Positions 43,957 through 54,298 of a stretch of DNA of 64,000 nucleotides are shown here, piece after piece. This DNA comes from Algoriphagus marincola DSM 16067 (lineage in GTDB: Bacteria > Bacteroidota > Bacteroidia > Cytophagales > Cyclobacteriaceae), in assembly GCF_000429405.1 (NCBI RefSeq), contig NZ_AUBU01000014.1, positions 1-64,000 on the forward strand, given 5' to 3'. The position numbers were made by a program, and so were the translations under genes. The stretch's first letter is position 1. Every line of letters begins with the position of its first letter. The notes under the pieces were generated by a model. It saw nothing but the letters and a program-made list of their open reading frames with translations, was not told the origin of the DNA and made no database searches.

Positions 43957-45105
43957 ATGCAGTTTGCTCAAATTCCCGGACTAGAAGATACCAAAACCAG
44001 GCTTGTACAGGCGGTTAAAAATAACCATCTGGCGCATGCCTTGCTTTTTCATGGGCCGGAAGGTTCGGCATCACTGACTATGCCATTGGCTCTTGCCACT
44101 TACCTGTACTGTGAGAATCCAACAGAAACCGATTCCTGTGGCACTTGCTCCAACTGTCAGCGAATGGCCCGATTGGTTCTTCCTGACTTTAATTTCGTTT
44201 TCCCTCGTGTAGCACTAACCAAAGAGGAGCAGAAAAAAGCAGATCAGATCAATGCTCAACTATTAGCCAATTTTCGTGAGTTTGCTTCCAAAACGCCCTA
44301 TGCAAATATTCACGACTTTATTCAGCTGAATAAATTTGAAAAGAAAAAGCTCAATATCTCAGTAGCCGCTGCAAGGGAAGTCATCCAGTCTCTTTCACTC
44401 TCTTCCTTCGAGGGCAGCTACAAAATTATGATGATTTGGGCTGTGGAGCATCTCAATACAGAAGCTTCCAATGCATTATTGAAGATTTTGGAGGAACCAC
44501 AACCCGGGACGTTTTTTATGCTAATCACTTCCCAGCCGGATCAGTTGTTGACGACTATTTTATCTCGAACCCAAAAAATTAACATTCGCTCTTTCACCGA
44601 TCAGGAGATACAGGATTATTTGATCGCCTCTCAAGGATGTAACGAAGAAGTGGCACGTCAAGTAGCGATGATAGCTGATGGCAATATTCGTACAGCTGTG
44701 AGAATGGTCGATCAGGTCGAAGATAAGCAGGTGATTTGGATCCGGGACTGGTTTAGGCTTTGTATGACACGAAAGTTTGCCGCTTTATTTCAGCGAGCTG
44801 ATGAATTCAGTAAATCCAACCTTGACTATCAAATGTCCTTGTTACAAACAGGCCTGAATGTCGTGCGGGAGATTTTGCTTCAAAATGCCAATGCCGAAAA
44901 GCTTTTGCGTACCCAAGGTGATGACCGGGATTTTATCCAAAAGATCAGTGCGTCTGTAATTGATGCCGACTCTGCAGCTCTTTTGTATGAGAAATTTAAT
45001 ACAGCCATCTATCACTTAAATAGAAATGGAAATGCGAAGTTGATATTTACCGATCTCTCTTTGCAGGTCCTGCTTTTAATGTATCGCAATGTCAAAGCAG
45101 CCTAA
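43957..45105 (+). CDS. holB: DNA polymerase III subunit delta' (clamp-loader)
   Basis: A 382-residue AAA+ protein. The zinc-binding cluster is CENPTETDSCGTCSNC near residues 56-71. The P-loop is degenerate (FHGPEGSASLT, no GKT), as in delta prime, which does not hydrolyse ATP. The central region EASNALLKILEEPQPGTFF and the following ILSRTQKINIRSF are family signatures. The C-terminus overlaps the start of the next gene by 17 bases. HolB supports clamp loading in replication. Confidence 0.9.
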   Translation: MQFAQIPGLEDTKTRLVQAVKNNHLAHALLFHGPEGSASLTMPLALATYLYCENPTETDSCGTCSNCQRMARLVLPDFNFVFPRVALTKEEQKKADQINAQLLANFREFASKTPYANIHDFIQLNKFEKKKLNISVAAAREVIQSLSLSSFEGSYKIMMIWAVEHLNTEASNALLKILEEPQPGTFFMLITSQPDQLLTTILSRTQKINIRSFTDQEIQDYLIASQGCNEEVARQVAMIADGNIRTAVRMVDQVEDKQVIWIRDWFRLCMTRKFAALFQRADEFSKSNLDYQMSLLQTGLNVVREILLQNANAEKLLRTQGDDRDFIQKISASVIDADSAALLYEKFNTAIYHLNRNGNAKLIFTDLSLQVLLLMYRNVKAA

Positions 45106-45541
45106 AACCACCATCGGAAGAAAAGAGCGCATCAGCTTACATGGATTGGGACTAGACTCTGTCTGGGCCAAAGTTGATACAGGGGCCTACACCAGCGCGC
45201 TACATGCTGAGCATATCCGATTGGAGGAGCAAGAAGGAAAAGAGGTACTCGTATTTCAGGTTTTGATGCCCGGACATAAAAAATTCACAGGAGAGGAAGT
45301 CGTTTTTGAAAACTTCAGAGAAAAGAAAGTTAAAAATTCATTCGGGCAGGCAGAAATCCGATATTTGATTGAGACCGAGTTGGAGCTAGGAGGAAAGAAG
45401 TTTCAGGCTGAGTTTACCCTGACTGATCGGTCCAAAATGAAAAACGCCATCTTGCTCGGGCGTAAAATTTTAAAAGGGAGATTTTTGGTAGATGTAGACT
45501 CCATCAATCTTTCCAAAAACAAAAATTCAAAGAATTCATGA
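45089..45541 (+). CDS. RimK/LysX-associated ATP-dependent zinc-protease-like protein
   Basis: A 150-residue protein with a retropepsin-like domain: [20 protein letters not shown] then [18 protein letters not shown], where DTGA is the aspartic-protease-like motif, followed by [20 protein letters not shown] and [15 protein letters not shown]. The family (PF05618) is routinely found beside rimK. Overlaps the end of holB and the start of rimK by a few bases. Confidence 0.85.
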   Translation: MSKQPKTTIGRKERISLHGLGLDSVWAKVDTGAYTSALHAEHIRLEEQEGKEVLVFQVLMPGHKKFTGEEVVFENFREKKVKNSFGQAEIRYLIETELELGGKKFQAEFTLTDRSKMKNAILLGRKILKGRFLVDVDSINLSKNKNSKNS

Positions 45542-46446
45542 AGATCGCCATACTATCCCGAAACAGTAACTTGTATTCTACGCGCAGACTTGTGGAGGCG
45601 GTCAAAGCTGCAGGCCATGAGGCGGTCGTAGTCGATCATAGTATATGTGATCTGATCATCGAGCAGGAAGGCCCTTCGATCATTTTTAAAGGCCAAAGTC
45701 TTACTGATATTGATGCTATTATTCCCAGGATTGGCGCGTCTGTAACTTTTTATGGTACCGCCGTGGTTCGTCAGTTTGAGCTGATGGGAGCATTTTCGGC
45801 AAATAATTCCCAGGCAATTGTCCGAAGTAGAGATAAGTTGCGTAGCCTTCAGATTCTTTCTAGAGCAGGTTTGGGTATGCCTAAGACGGCATTCACTAAT
45901 TTTTCCAAAGGTGGAGAAAAGCAAATCATTGAGCATGTGGGAGGAGCCCCTTTGATCATCAAACTATTGGAAGGCACTCAAGGGCTCGGTGTAGTTTTGG
46001 CAGAGACCAAAAAGGCCGGGCAGTCTGTCATCGAGGCTTTTCATGGGCTTAGGGCTAGAATTATTGTTCAGGAATTTATCAAAGAAGCTAAAGGAGCTGA
46101 CATCCGAGCTTTCGTAGTCAATGGCAAAGTCGTCGGGGCAATGAAGCGACAAGGAGCTGAGGGTGAGTTTCGCTCCAATTTACATCGTGGAGGGAAAGCT
46201 ACCGTGATCAAACTTTCCCGAGCTGAACGAGCAGCGGCTTTGGGGGCTGCTAAAGCGCTAGGACTTGACGTAGCGGGTGTGGACATGCTTCAGTCTGACC
46301 GGGGTCCCTTGATTTTGGAAGTGAATAGTTCTCCCGGACTAGAAGGTATCGAAAAGGCTACAGGTGTAGATGTCGCCGGGGCAATTATCAAATTTATAGA
46401 AGAAGGAGTACAGAAAAATTCTCCAAAACGTAGTGCAGATCAATGA
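45538..46446 (+). CDS. rimK: RimK-type ATP-grasp ligase (S6 modification)
   Basis: A 302-residue ATP-grasp enzyme that adds glutamate residues to the C-terminus of ribosomal protein S6 in E. coli. The ATP-grasp core is visible in [19 protein letters not shown], in [20 protein letters not shown] and in [20 protein letters not shown]; the magnesium ligands are in the last. Start overlaps the protease-like gene by four bases (ATGA), and the stop overlaps hemC (ATGA), so the operon is tightly coupled. Confidence 0.92.
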   Translation: MKIAILSRNSNLYSTRRLVEAVKAAGHEAVVVDHSICDLIIEQEGPSIIFKGQSLTDIDAIIPRIGASVTFYGTAVVRQFELMGAFSANNSQAIVRSRDKLRSLQILSRAGLGMPKTAFTNFSKGGEKQIIEHVGGAPLIIKLLEGTQGLGVVLAETKKAGQSVIEAFHGLRARIIVQEFIKEAKGADIRAFVVNGKVVGAMKRQGAEGEFRSNLHRGGKATVIKLSRAERAAALGAAKALGLDVAGVDMLQSDRGPLILEVNSSPGLEGIEKATGVDVAGAIIKFIEEGVQKNSPKRSADQ

Positions 46447-47378
46447 CGAAAATAAAAATAGGGACGAGAGGGAGCAAACTGGCGCTTTGGCAGGCAAACC
46501 ATGTTCAGGATTTATTGGAGCAAGGTGGGTTAGAAGCCGAGATTGTCATCATCGATACCAAAGGAGATCAGATACTGGATGTCTCCATTTCAAAAATTGG
46601 AAGCAAGGGGGTTTTTACCCAAGAGCTTGAAGATCAACTACAAGATGGGCGAATAGATATTGCAGTTCATTCTGCAAAGGATATGCAATCTTCCCTTCCG
46701 GAAGGTTTCGAAATCATCGCATTTACCGAGCGAGAGCTTCCCCACGATGTGATTCTTTCTCACAAAAAATCCATTTATCTGGACGATTCGTCCAAGCCTC
46801 TTCTTTTGGGTACATCATCTACTAGACGTGTGGCCACCTTGAAGCATTTTTATCCCCATGTCAAAACAGTAGAAGTTCGAGGCAACCTCCAAACCCGCAT
46901 CCGAAAGATGGAAGAGGGTTTGTGTGATGCCCTGCTTTTAGCCTATGCCGGGGTTCATCGGATGGGGTATGATGAGATGATTGCTGAGAATTTGTCACTG
47001 GACAAATTCATTCCGGCGGTGGGGCAGGGCTCTGTCGCCATCGAAGCATCTACCAATCTTGATCCATTTCTAAAGGAAAAAATAATCGCCACTTGTGATC
47101 ATCCCCAGACATCCCAAAAGTTGAGGGCGGAAAGAGCTTATTTGAGAGTTTTAGAAGGTGGGTGTAGCATTCCTGTTTTTGCTTTGGCTGGACATAAAGA
47201 TGACGACTTGACACTCAAAGGCGGAATTGTCAGTTTGGATGGGCAAAAAAGAATTTTCTTCGAAGTAGAGGGGCCAGTTACTGATCCAGAGGGCCTAGGA
47301 GAAAAGCTCGCAGCGAAAGTATTTGCAGCAGGAGGAAAAGAAATTTTAGAAGATATAAAATCCAATTTAAATCAATGA
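46443..47378 (+). CDS. hemC: Hydroxymethylbilane synthase
   Basis: A 311-residue enzyme joining four porphobilinogens into the linear tetrapyrrole hydroxymethylbilane. [19 protein letters not shown] is at the N-terminus, [18 protein letters not shown] in the middle, [14 protein letters not shown] carries cofactor-binding residues, and the cysteine that anchors the dipyrromethane is in [11 protein letters not shown]. Overlaps rimK and the isomerase gene by four bases each. Confidence 0.96.
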   Translation: MTKIKIGTRGSKLALWQANHVQDLLEQGGLEAEIVIIDTKGDQILDVSISKIGSKGVFTQELEDQLQDGRIDIAVHSAKDMQSSLPEGFEIIAFTERELPHDVILSHKKSIYLDDSSKPLLLGTSSTRRVATLKHFYPHVKTVEVRGNLQTRIRKMEEGLCDALLLAYAGVHRMGYDEMIAENLSLDKFIPAVGQGSVAIEASTNLDPFLKEKIIATCDHPQTSQKLRAERAYLRVLEGGCSIPVFALAGHKDDDLTLKGGIVSLDGQKRIFFEVEGPVTDPEGLGEKLAAKVFAAGGKEILEDIKSNLNQ

Positions 47379-48220
47379 GTATAAAATCATTTCTTGGTAT
47401 TGCGCTGGCTGTATTCGCAATGCTTGGCTGCGCAGGTCAGAAGGAACAAGTCATCCGAATAGATACTAGGCATGGTGAAATCGTGGCTGTGCTATTTGAT
47501 GATACTCCGGTTCACAAGTCGAATTTCCTTGATTTGGCTGAATCAGGTCGCTTTGATTCCACTGAGTTTCACCGAGTGATTCCTGATTTTATGGTACAGG
47601 GTGGGGATGTTTTTAGCAAGGAAGAAATGCCGGCTGAGGAGTGGCCGACATTGCCGGCTGAGATATTGCCTCATCATTTTCACAAAAAAGGAATGATCGC
47701 CGCTGCCAGACAAGGGAACAATATCAATCCTGAACGTAGATCTAGTGGTTCACAGTTTTACATTGTCCTTGGCGAGGAATACACGGAATTAGAGCTTACG
47801 ACTGATATGCCTAAGCTTCAGGCAGCATTTATGCAGTATGTGCAACTTCAAAGTCAGGATTCCCTACGCGTGCTATACAATCAGCTATATGAGCAGGAGG
47901 AATTTGATTCGCTTACACAGGTGATTTTATCAAAGCGGGACGAGATAGAACAGTCGCTGAACATGAAATTGACCAAGGATATGTCAGCAGAGCAAATTCA
48001 AGCTTATACCACCGTAGGAGGAACGCCACATTTGGATGGGGAGTATACGGTATTCGGTGAGGTGATTTCAGGAATCGATGTCGCCGAGAAGATTGCTCAA
48101 GAGCCGAGAGCTTCTCGAGATAGGCCTGTGAATCCTGTATATATGACCGTCAAAGTCGAATCCATGTCCCGATCTCAAATCGAGCGGGAGTTTGGTTATG
48201 TGTATCAAAATGAAAAATAA
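47375..48220 (+). CDS. Cyclophilin-type peptidyl-prolyl isomerase lipoprotein
   Basis: A 281-residue lipoprotein (lipobox MLGC, Cys19), so it acts in the periplasm. The cyclophilin domain begins at about residue 25 with IRIDTRHGEIVAVLFDDTPV, and FHRVIPDFMVQGGD and RSSGSQFYIVLGEEYTELEL are signature stretches. A helical insertion of about 80 residues (LQAAFMQYVQLQSQDSLRV onward) interrupts the fold before the closing GEYTVFGEVISGIDVAEKI. Overlaps hemC and the epimerase gene. Involvement in outer-membrane protein folding is likely. Confidence 0.9.
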   Translation: MSIKSFLGIALAVFAMLGCAGQKEQVIRIDTRHGEIVAVLFDDTPVHKSNFLDLAESGRFDSTEFHRVIPDFMVQGGDVFSKEEMPAEEWPTLPAEILPHHFHKKGMIAAARQGNNINPERRSSGSQFYIVLGEEYTELELTTDMPKLQAAFMQYVQLQSQDSLRVLYNQLYEQEEFDSLTQVILSKRDEIEQSLNMKLTKDMSAEQIQAYTTVGGTPHLDGEYTVFGEVISGIDVAEKIAQEPRASRDRPVNPVYMTVKVESMSRSQIEREFGYVYQNEK

Positions 48221-49127
48221 AAAGCGGATATTTTTAACGGGAGCAAATGGTCTTCTGGGGCAGAAGCTGATAGACTTGCTGGATAATCATCAAGACTATG
48301 AGCTCATTGCTTCTGGACGAGGAGCATCCCGTCTTGGGGATAGAGCAGTGAAGTATGTCTCCTGTAATCTGGAAGACAAGGAGACTGTCACCAAAACCCT
48401 TGAAGAAATTCGGCCTGACATCATTATTCATGGTGCTGCCATGACTCATGTCGATATTTGTGAGCAAAACCAGGAGGCCTGCTATAGCGCTAATGTTTTG
48501 GCGACAAAATATCTTATTGATGCTTCCCAGTCCTTTAGCCCGCATTTTATTTTCGTATCGACAGATTTTATTTTCTCCGGAGAGAAAGAATTATTGACCG
48601 AAGAGGAGGACGCAGCTCCGGTCAATTATTATGGTCAGACAAAGCTGGAGGCAGAGGAGCTCGTAAAAAAATCGGGCCTTAAATGGGCAATAGCACGAAC
48701 AGTCTTAGTTTTTGGAATCTCACCCGGTTTGAGTAGAAGTAATATTGTGCTGTGGGTGAAGGAAAGTCTGGAGCAAGGAAAGACCATTCAGGTAGTCAAT
48801 GACCAGTTCCGTACTCCTACTTTGGCAGAAGATCTAGCAATGGGCTGTTTCTTGATTGCTCAAAAGGGTGCCAAAGGGGTATTTAATATTTCTGGTCCAG
48901 ATTTATTGACTCCCTATCAAATGGCCTTAGAAGTAGCAGACTATTTTGATTTGGATCAAAGCTTGATTCAGGAAACGGATAGCACGAAGTTTACCCAGCC
49001 AGCCAAACGCCCCTTAAAAACAGGTTTTGTAATCAAAAAAGCCCAAAAAGAGCTTGGATACGAGCCGAAAACTTTCCGAGCGGCAATTGGTATTTTGGCA
49101 AAACAAATTATCTTAGCCCGCTCTTAA
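48210..49127 (+). CDS. NAD-dependent epimerase/dTDP-4-dehydrorhamnose reductase-like SDR
   Basis: A 305-residue Rossmann-fold enzyme: LTGANGLLGQKLIDLL is the dinucleotide-binding motif, FVSTDFIFSG and NYYGQTKLEAEELV supply the catalytic Ser/Thr-Tyr-Lys set, and AIARTVLVFG follows. The reductase RmlD is the closest named family; its partners rmlABC are not near. The ATG at 48210 is preferred because it starts at the beta strand and overlaps the isomerase gene by 11 bases. Confidence 0.85.
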   Translation: MKNKKRIFLTGANGLLGQKLIDLLDNHQDYELIASGRGASRLGDRAVKYVSCNLEDKETVTKTLEEIRPDIIIHGAAMTHVDICEQNQEACYSANVLATKYLIDASQSFSPHFIFVSTDFIFSGEKELLTEEEDAAPVNYYGQTKLEAEELVKKSGLKWAIARTVLVFGISPGLSRSNIVLWVKESLEQGKTIQVVNDQFRTPTLAEDLAMGCFLIAQKGAKGVFNISGPDLLTPYQMALEVADYFDLDQSLIQETDSTKFTQPAKRPLKTGFVIKKAQKELGYEPKTFRAAIGILAKQIILARS

Positions 49128-49166
49128 AAAGCGTTATTTCCCAAAAATTTAACATTCGCATCATCT

Positions 49167-50552
49167 ATGGCAGTAAGTGCAAACCCCGAATCGAGGGGAC
49201 AATTTGGTTCTAGCTTAGGGTTTATCATGGCAGCAGCAGGGTCGGCAGTCGGCCTTGGGAATATTTGGAGATTCCCTTATTTGACAGGTGAAAATGGAGG
49301 TGGAGCCTTTGTTTTTGTTTATCTCATCTGCGTGCTCTTCATTGGTTTACCCCTTCTATTTAATGAGATCGCACTAGGTAGAAAATCGGGTAAAAACCCC
49401 ATTGGAGCGATTCGTGATACGGGAGGAAATAAATTCTGGCAATTAGCAGGCGTACTTTGTGTGATGGTCTGCTTTTTTGTTTTTAGCTACTATTCAGTGA
49501 TTGCAGGCTGGACAGTTGGATATATCGTTACAGAGATTATCAATATTCCGGTGAATTTTGAAGAGTTTGTACAGACTCCTCTTTACGTTATCCCGCTGAC
49601 ATTCTTGTTTATCCTCATTACAATTTTGATTGTATTGGGTGGTATTTCTGGTGGTATCGAGAAGGCAGCTAAGTTTCTAATGCCTATCCTCTTTATCATT
49701 ATCATTTTCATCGCCGGACGCTCTGTCACTCTGGAAGGTGCAGAAGCAGGTATTCAATACTACTTAAATCCTGATTTCTCTAAAATCAACGGTACTGTAG
49801 TATTACAAGCTTTGGGACAAGCTTTCTTTTCCATGTCTGTTGGTTGGGGTTTGATGATCACTTTCGGTTCTTATTTACCAAAAGACTCCAACATTATCCA
49901 GTCCTCTGGTTGGATTGCTGGAATGGATACCATGGTGGCCCTTTTGGGAGGTTTGATGGTGTTTCCCGCATTGTTTGCCCTTCTTCCAGGAAAAGATCCA
50001 GCAGCAGGACCAGCACTTGTATTCGACGTTTTACCAAGGGTATTTGATGCCATGCCGGGCGGAAGCATCATTGGTGCACTATTCTTTTTATTGCTAATGG
50101 TTGCAGCTTTGACCTCTACAATCTCGATGCTAGAGGTTCCTGTTTCTTACTTGATTGATGATAGAAAGTGGAATCGTACCAAAGCTACTTGGACTGTAGG
50201 TATTGCAGCGATGTTGATGTCTGTACCTTCTGCACTTTCCTCAATTAAGGGTAATTTCTTTGCTGAGATTCGATTCAACTTCTTGAGCAATCCGATAGAA
50301 GGATTCTTTGGAGCAATGGACTTTATCTTCGGTACTTTCGCAGTAATTGTAATTTGTTTGATGCTTTCTCTTTACACCGGATGGGCGCAGAAAATTGGAA
50401 AGTTTGCTGACGAATTAGCGTTGGGTTCTCCAGGTTTTAAGGGAATCTATCGTATAGGCTGGGTTTTCTTTATCAAATGGGTTTGTCCAATTGTAATTAT
50501 TCTATTGATTTTGAACATGGTAGGATTGTTTGGAGCACCTCAGGCTGCTTAA
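49167..50552 (+). CDS. Sodium-dependent neurotransmitter-symporter-family (NSS) transporter
   Basis: A 461-residue membrane protein with about 11 or 12 helices. The unwound helix 1 motif GSAVGLGNIWRFPYLTGENG carries the sodium and substrate site residues. Further family parts include FSMSVGWGLMITFGSYL (helix 6) and helix 8, IISMLEVPVSYLIDD-like. Substrates of bacterial relatives (LeuT, TnaT) are amino acids; the substrate here is unknown. Ends with a hairpin terminator. Confidence 0.93.
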   Translation: MAVSANPESRGQFGSSLGFIMAAAGSAVGLGNIWRFPYLTGENGGGAFVFVYLICVLFIGLPLLFNEIALGRKSGKNPIGAIRDTGGNKFWQLAGVLCVMVCFFVFSYYSVIAGWTVGYIVTEIINIPVNFEEFVQTPLYVIPLTFLFILITILIVLGGISGGIEKAAKFLMPILFIIIIFIAGRSVTLEGAEAGIQYYLNPDFSKINGTVVLQALGQAFFSMSVGWGLMITFGSYLPKDSNIIQSSGWIAGMDTMVALLGGLMVFPALFALLPGKDPAAGPALVFDVLPRVFDAMPGGSIIGALFFLLLMVAALTSTISMLEVPVSYLIDDRKWNRTKATWTVGIAAMLMSVPSALSSIKGNFFAEIRFNFLSNPIEGFFGAMDFIFGTFAVIVICLMLSLYTGWAQKIGKFADELALGSPGFKGIYRIGWVFFIKWVCPIVIILLILNMVGLFGAPQAA

Positions 50553-50577
50553 TAATCTTATTAAATCATACGATTGA

Positions 50578-50612
50578 AAAGCTGTCTTTCACAAGGCAGC
50601 TTTTTTTATTTT
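50578..50612 (+). terminator. Intrinsic terminator after the NSS transporter
   Basis: AAAGCTG and CAGCTTT form a seven-pair stem around a loop containing CTTTCACAAG, followed by a run of T. Confidence 0.8.
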
Positions 50613-50661
50613 TTAAAAAAATCAAGCTGGAGTAAAAGTTTGGAACGATTATTTCATAATA

Positions 50662-51060
50662 TTGAATGATCATTTCAAATATAAAAAAATGCGGGTCCTT
50701 CTTGTCGATGATGATTTGATGCATCTTTTAATCTTAAAGCGAATTTTTGAAACTTCGCAGGATATCGTCGTGACCGCGCATAACGGTAAAGAGGCCCTTG
50801 AGATTTTGAGTGAGAATTCGGATTTCCATGTAATCCTTACAGATATCCAAATGCCGGAGATGGATGGGGTAGAACTTTTGGCAAAAGTAAAGGAAAACGG
50901 TCGAACGAATAAGATACCTGTAGTAGGCTTTACCTCAGGAGATGTGGGTTACTACCGAAAAATATCTTCTATACCATTTGATTCTCTTGTGCCAAAACCC
51001 TTAAACTTTTCAGACCTTCATCATATTGCGAAGGAAAAAGCACTTCATGACTTAAATTGA
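50662..51060 (+). CDS. Single-domain response regulator
   Basis: A 132-residue receiver domain with no output domain: VLLVDDDLMHLLILKRIFE at the N-terminus, phosphoacceptor Asp in VILTDIQMPEMDGVELL, the Thr in VVGFTSGDV, and the Lys in LVPKPLNF near the end. A start nine codons later (MRVLLVDDD) is an alternative. It has no adjacent histidine kinase; its partner may be elsewhere. Confidence 0.9.
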   Translation: MNDHFKYKKMRVLLVDDDLMHLLILKRIFETSQDIVVTAHNGKEALEILSENSDFHVILTDIQMPEMDGVELLAKVKENGRTNKIPVVGFTSGDVGYYRKISSIPFDSLVPKPLNFSDLHHIAKEKALHDLN

Positions 51061-51127
51061 TTTTTTGGCAATGGAATTGTACGGTTGATCAAGTCTTTTC
51101 GTTTGATCATTAAACCTCAATACCGTT

Positions 51128-51721
51128 ATGAAAAAGCTATTTGTCATTATTTTATTGGCAGGTCTTAGTCTTCCTGCCTTCAGTCAAAACTCAGGATTCG
51201 GGATTAAAGCTGGACTCAGTAGTTCAAAGGTGGATTTTGAATCTCAGCAATTCATTCCAGATGGATCTACTACCGGGTATCATTTAGGGATTTTTGCAAG
51301 ACTTGGAGGAGCTGGTTTTTACGTGCAGCCTGAATTACTCTTTACCCAAACAAGCGGCGAATTTAAGCTCAATCTTCAAGGGAATAATGGCACTGAAAGC
51401 TACCGGGCAGATTTTAACCGCATCGATTTACCTGTCATGCTGGGAGTTAAAATGTTCAAATTAATCCGGCTACAAGCAGGACCGATTGCTTCATTCAATG
51501 TGAATTCCAATTTGGAAAATGCGGCCGGAACGGTAAATGATGTCAACTTTAAAGAGGCTAGTATAGGATATCAAGCAGGTGCAGGGGTGGATATAGGCAA
51601 TCTTTTTATAGACGTAAAATATGAAGGCGGTTTGAGTAGTGTAACCCAACAGGTTGCTGGTTTCGAGACTGACAACCGACTGAATCAGTGGATTCTTTCT
51701 GTTGGATTCAAAATCTTCTAA
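51128..51721 (+). CDS. PorT-like outer-membrane beta-barrel protein
   Basis: A 197-residue protein with a signal peptide (cleavage near PAFSQ) and an eight-strand barrel (FGIKAGLSSSKVDFES, GYHLGIFARLGGAGFYVQPE, LNQWILSVGFKIF) ending in the aromatic residue F. This matches the small outer-membrane beta-barrel family widespread in Bacteroidota. No particular function can be assigned. Confidence 0.8.
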   Translation: MKKLFVIILLAGLSLPAFSQNSGFGIKAGLSSSKVDFESQQFIPDGSTTGYHLGIFARLGGAGFYVQPELLFTQTSGEFKLNLQGNNGTESYRADFNRIDLPVMLGVKMFKLIRLQAGPIASFNVNSNLENAAGTVNDVNFKEASIGYQAGAGVDIGNLFIDVKYEGGLSSVTQQVAGFETDNRLNQWILSVGFKIF

Positions 51722-51737
51722 AATCCTATTTCAATCC

Positions 51738-51780
51738 AAAAAAATAGCCCGGTAAGTATGAATCTCACCGGGCTACTTTA
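51738..51780. terminator. Bidirectional terminator between convergent genes
   Basis: TAGCCCGGT and ACCGGGCTA form a nine-pair stem (51745-51753 and 51767-51775) with flanking A and T runs, between the beta-barrel gene and the BNR-repeat gene. Confidence 0.85.
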
Positions 51781-51793
51781 ATTAAAGCCTAAT

Positions 51794-54298
51794 TCACTGC
51801 ATCACTTTTTGATCAGGTTGGGCTAGTTTTTGGATTTCTTCCAGCTCAACGATGTACACGCTTCGGCCATGCGTACCGATGACAAGATCATTTTCTCGTT
51901 CCTGAATGACCATGTCATAGATGGCTACGTTTGGAAGTTCGCCTTGGAAAAGATTCCAGTTGTTTCCTCCATCCATGCTGACATACAATCCGTGATCTGT
52001 TCCTAAATAAAGGATATTCGGGTTAGTGTGATCTTCCACGATGATATTGGTAGACTCTTCAGGAAGGTTCCCTTTGATGGAAGTCCAGTTCTTGCCATAA
52101 TCGGAACTTTTGAAAACATAGGTTTTGAATTCATCATAGCGATAGCCATTCAAAGTGATGTAGACCAAACCCTCCCGGTGTTTTGAAGGTGCGATGGAGC
52201 TTACCCAACGGTCCTGAGGCAGACCATCATTGAGTGATGCCCAGATACCTCCATTATTTCTGGTAATCCATACATTTCCATCATCAGAGCCCGCGTACAA
52301 GGTCCCAAATTCAAAAGGTGATTCTTCTACAACGGTCAAAGTAGCAAATGGAACATTTCCACTTTTTTGATTTTTGGTCAAGTCAGGAGATATAGTAGTC
52401 CAGGTGCTGCCCTGATCCAGGCTTTGGTACACATACTGGGAGCCCATGTAAATGATGTCTTGATTATGGTGGCTCAAACGAGCAGGTGTCCTCCAGTTCC
52501 AGCGATTGGGTTCATTTCCGATATCATGTCCCGGTGTTATCCGTTTTCTGTCACCAGTCGATTTGTCGATACGGAAGTAATTTCCAAACTGGAACCCAGT
52601 GTAGACAATGTCATTGTCTCTCGTATCTACTGCCACGACCATTCCATCACCCCCCATCAAGGATTCCCAGCGATCGGATGGGTCATTTTTAGAGCTACCA
52701 AACCATACCCCATTGTCCTGCATCCCGCCATAGACATTGTACGGGGAAGCATTGTCTGTCATGATGGAATAAAATTGCGAAATAGGCATTTGGGTATTCA
52801 GATGATCCCAAATGGCTCCACCGCCATAGCTTCTGTAGAGTCCACCATCATTCCCAAGAAGAATATGCTTTCCATCTTGTGGATTGATCCACATGGACTG
52901 ATGATCGGAGTGTGGGCGACCCACAGAATCAGTTCGGGTGAAGTTTTTACCTCCATCCCTTGAGACCAACAGCGGTACTCCCAAGACGAATACTTCATCT
53001 TCATTTTCGGTACCAACTCGGACTTCCCCAAAGTAGTACCCATAGGTATTGTAAAGTCTGCTTAGATCAGATTCTGATACTTTTTTCCAGGATTTACCAG
53101 CATCCTCGGAGCGAAAGACCTCAGCTCCGATGATGGGTGCTGAAAATAAAGCTTCATTGGCATCATTTGCATTTCCATTGTAGTTAGCGATTTGCGCTGT
53201 TGTGATTTTTCCGGTTCGAAGCTGTCGCTTGATTTCACTGGCTGTGTATTTGGAAGCAAATTGATTTCTTCGAAGGAATGAATTTAAGCGAGCATCTTCT
53301 AGGCCCATAGCATCTTCTATAGACAAGCCTTGAAAGTCTTCAAACTTCAAAGGGTTCTCTTCTTGATTTCTCCGCCTTCTTGGCTCCTCTTGTTCTTTGT
53401 CTGAAGGGCCTTGGTTGTCATGCAAAGCATAGACTACATCAGGATTACTCTGTGCAAAATCAAAACCAATTCTGCCTACAAATTCGTTTTGGGGGAAACC
53501 ATCCACTGCTTTTTTCCAGGTTTTACCTCCATCTTCTGAGCGCCAGATAGCCGAGCCTTCTCCGTTACCAATGAAATCATGTGCTTGCCTAAAACGCTCC
53601 CAGGAAGCTGCTAGCAAGATGTCAGGATTATTGGGATGCACTTTGATGTCAATGATTCCGGTATTATCATCGATGTAAAGGGCTTTCTTCCAAGATGCTC
53701 CTCCATCTGTGGTCATGTAAAGTCCTCTCTCCTTGTTTTGAGAGTAAAGTCCTCCCATAGAACCTACCCAAACGATATCAGGATTGGTCGGATGAATCTG
53801 GATCTGACCGATGTGCTGTGAGTGGGGTAGGCCCATGAATTGCCAGGTTTTTCCGGCATCAGTGGATTTGTAGACTCCTGCACCAGCATAGGTGGATCGG
53901 CTGGAATTGTTTTCTCCGGTGCCTACCCAAAGGACATTATTATCCGATGAGGAAAGTGCCATATCTCCAATTCCCAGCACTCCCTGATGGTCGAAGATCG
54001 GAGTGAAGGACTGGCCATTGTCTTCCGTCTTCCATACGCCTCCAGATGCTGCGGCGATATAAAAGGTGTTGGGATTTTGGGCTACTTCGATGTCTACGAT
54101 TCGGCCAGACATATTCGTGGGGCCGATATTTCGAGCCTTGAAGTCTTTGAGTGGGGTGGAAGCATAGAGTTGTCTGTGTTTTTCGACTGCTTCAATAAGT
54201 TCTTTTTCCGTGGTGGGTTTGATTTGCTGAGCGGAAGCTGTGCCCATGAAGAGCATCCCTGCAGCAGCTAAAATCAGGTAGGTAGGTGATTTTTTCAT
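51794..54298 (-). CDS. Secreted BNR/sortilin-type beta-propeller protein
   Basis: An 834-residue protein with a signal peptide (cleavage near ASAQQ) and about ten Asp-box repeats of the S-x-D-x-G-x-T-W type (TEDNGQSF, STDAGKTW, TTDGGASW, SEDGGKTW, SEDAGKSW, SRDGGKNF, SLDQGSTW, SSDYGKNW, SMDGGNNW). This is the sortilin/VPS10-like propeller fold found in many Bacteroidota secreted proteins; glycan or peptide binding is likely. A Glu/Arg-rich insert near residues 310-320 is unusual. Two leader repeats in tandem precede its start codon. Confidence 0.85.
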   Translation of the reverse strand: MKKSPTYLILAAAGMLFMGTASAQQIKPTTEKELIEAVEKHRQLYASTPLKDFKARNIGPTNMSGRIVDIEVAQNPNTFYIAAASGGVWKTEDNGQSFTPIFDHQGVLGIGDMALSSSDNNVLWVGTGENNSSRSTYAGAGVYKSTDAGKTWQFMGLPHSQHIGQIQIHPTNPDIVWVGSMGGLYSQNKERGLYMTTDGGASWKKALYIDDNTGIIDIKVHPNNPDILLAASWERFRQAHDFIGNGEGSAIWRSEDGGKTWKKAVDGFPQNEFVGRIGFDFAQSNPDVVYALHDNQGPSDKEQEEPRRRRNQEENPLKFEDFQGLSIEDAMGLEDARLNSFLRRNQFASKYTASEIKRQLRTGKITTAQIANYNGNANDANEALFSAPIIGAEVFRSEDAGKSWKKVSESDLSRLYNTYGYYFGEVRVGTENEDEVFVLGVPLLVSRDGGKNFTRTDSVGRPHSDHQSMWINPQDGKHILLGNDGGLYRSYGGGAIWDHLNTQMPISQFYSIMTDNASPYNVYGGMQDNGVWFGSSKNDPSDRWESLMGGDGMVVAVDTRDNDIVYTGFQFGNYFRIDKSTGDRKRITPGHDIGNEPNRWNWRTPARLSHHNQDIIYMGSQYVYQSLDQGSTWTTISPDLTKNQKSGNVPFATLTVVEESPFEFGTLYAGSDDGNVWITRNNGGIWASLNDGLPQDRWVSSIAPSKHREGLVYITLNGYRYDEFKTYVFKSSDYGKNWTSIKGNLPEESTNIIVEDHTNPNILYLGTDHGLYVSMDGGNNWNLFQGELPNVAIYDMVIQERENDLVIGTHGRSVYIVELEEIQKLAQPDQKVMQ

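Noticed and set aside
52367..52963. Long + strand open frame opposite the BNR protein gene (198 codons)
   Set aside because: Shadow of the real gene; no start context and composition without protein-like pattern.
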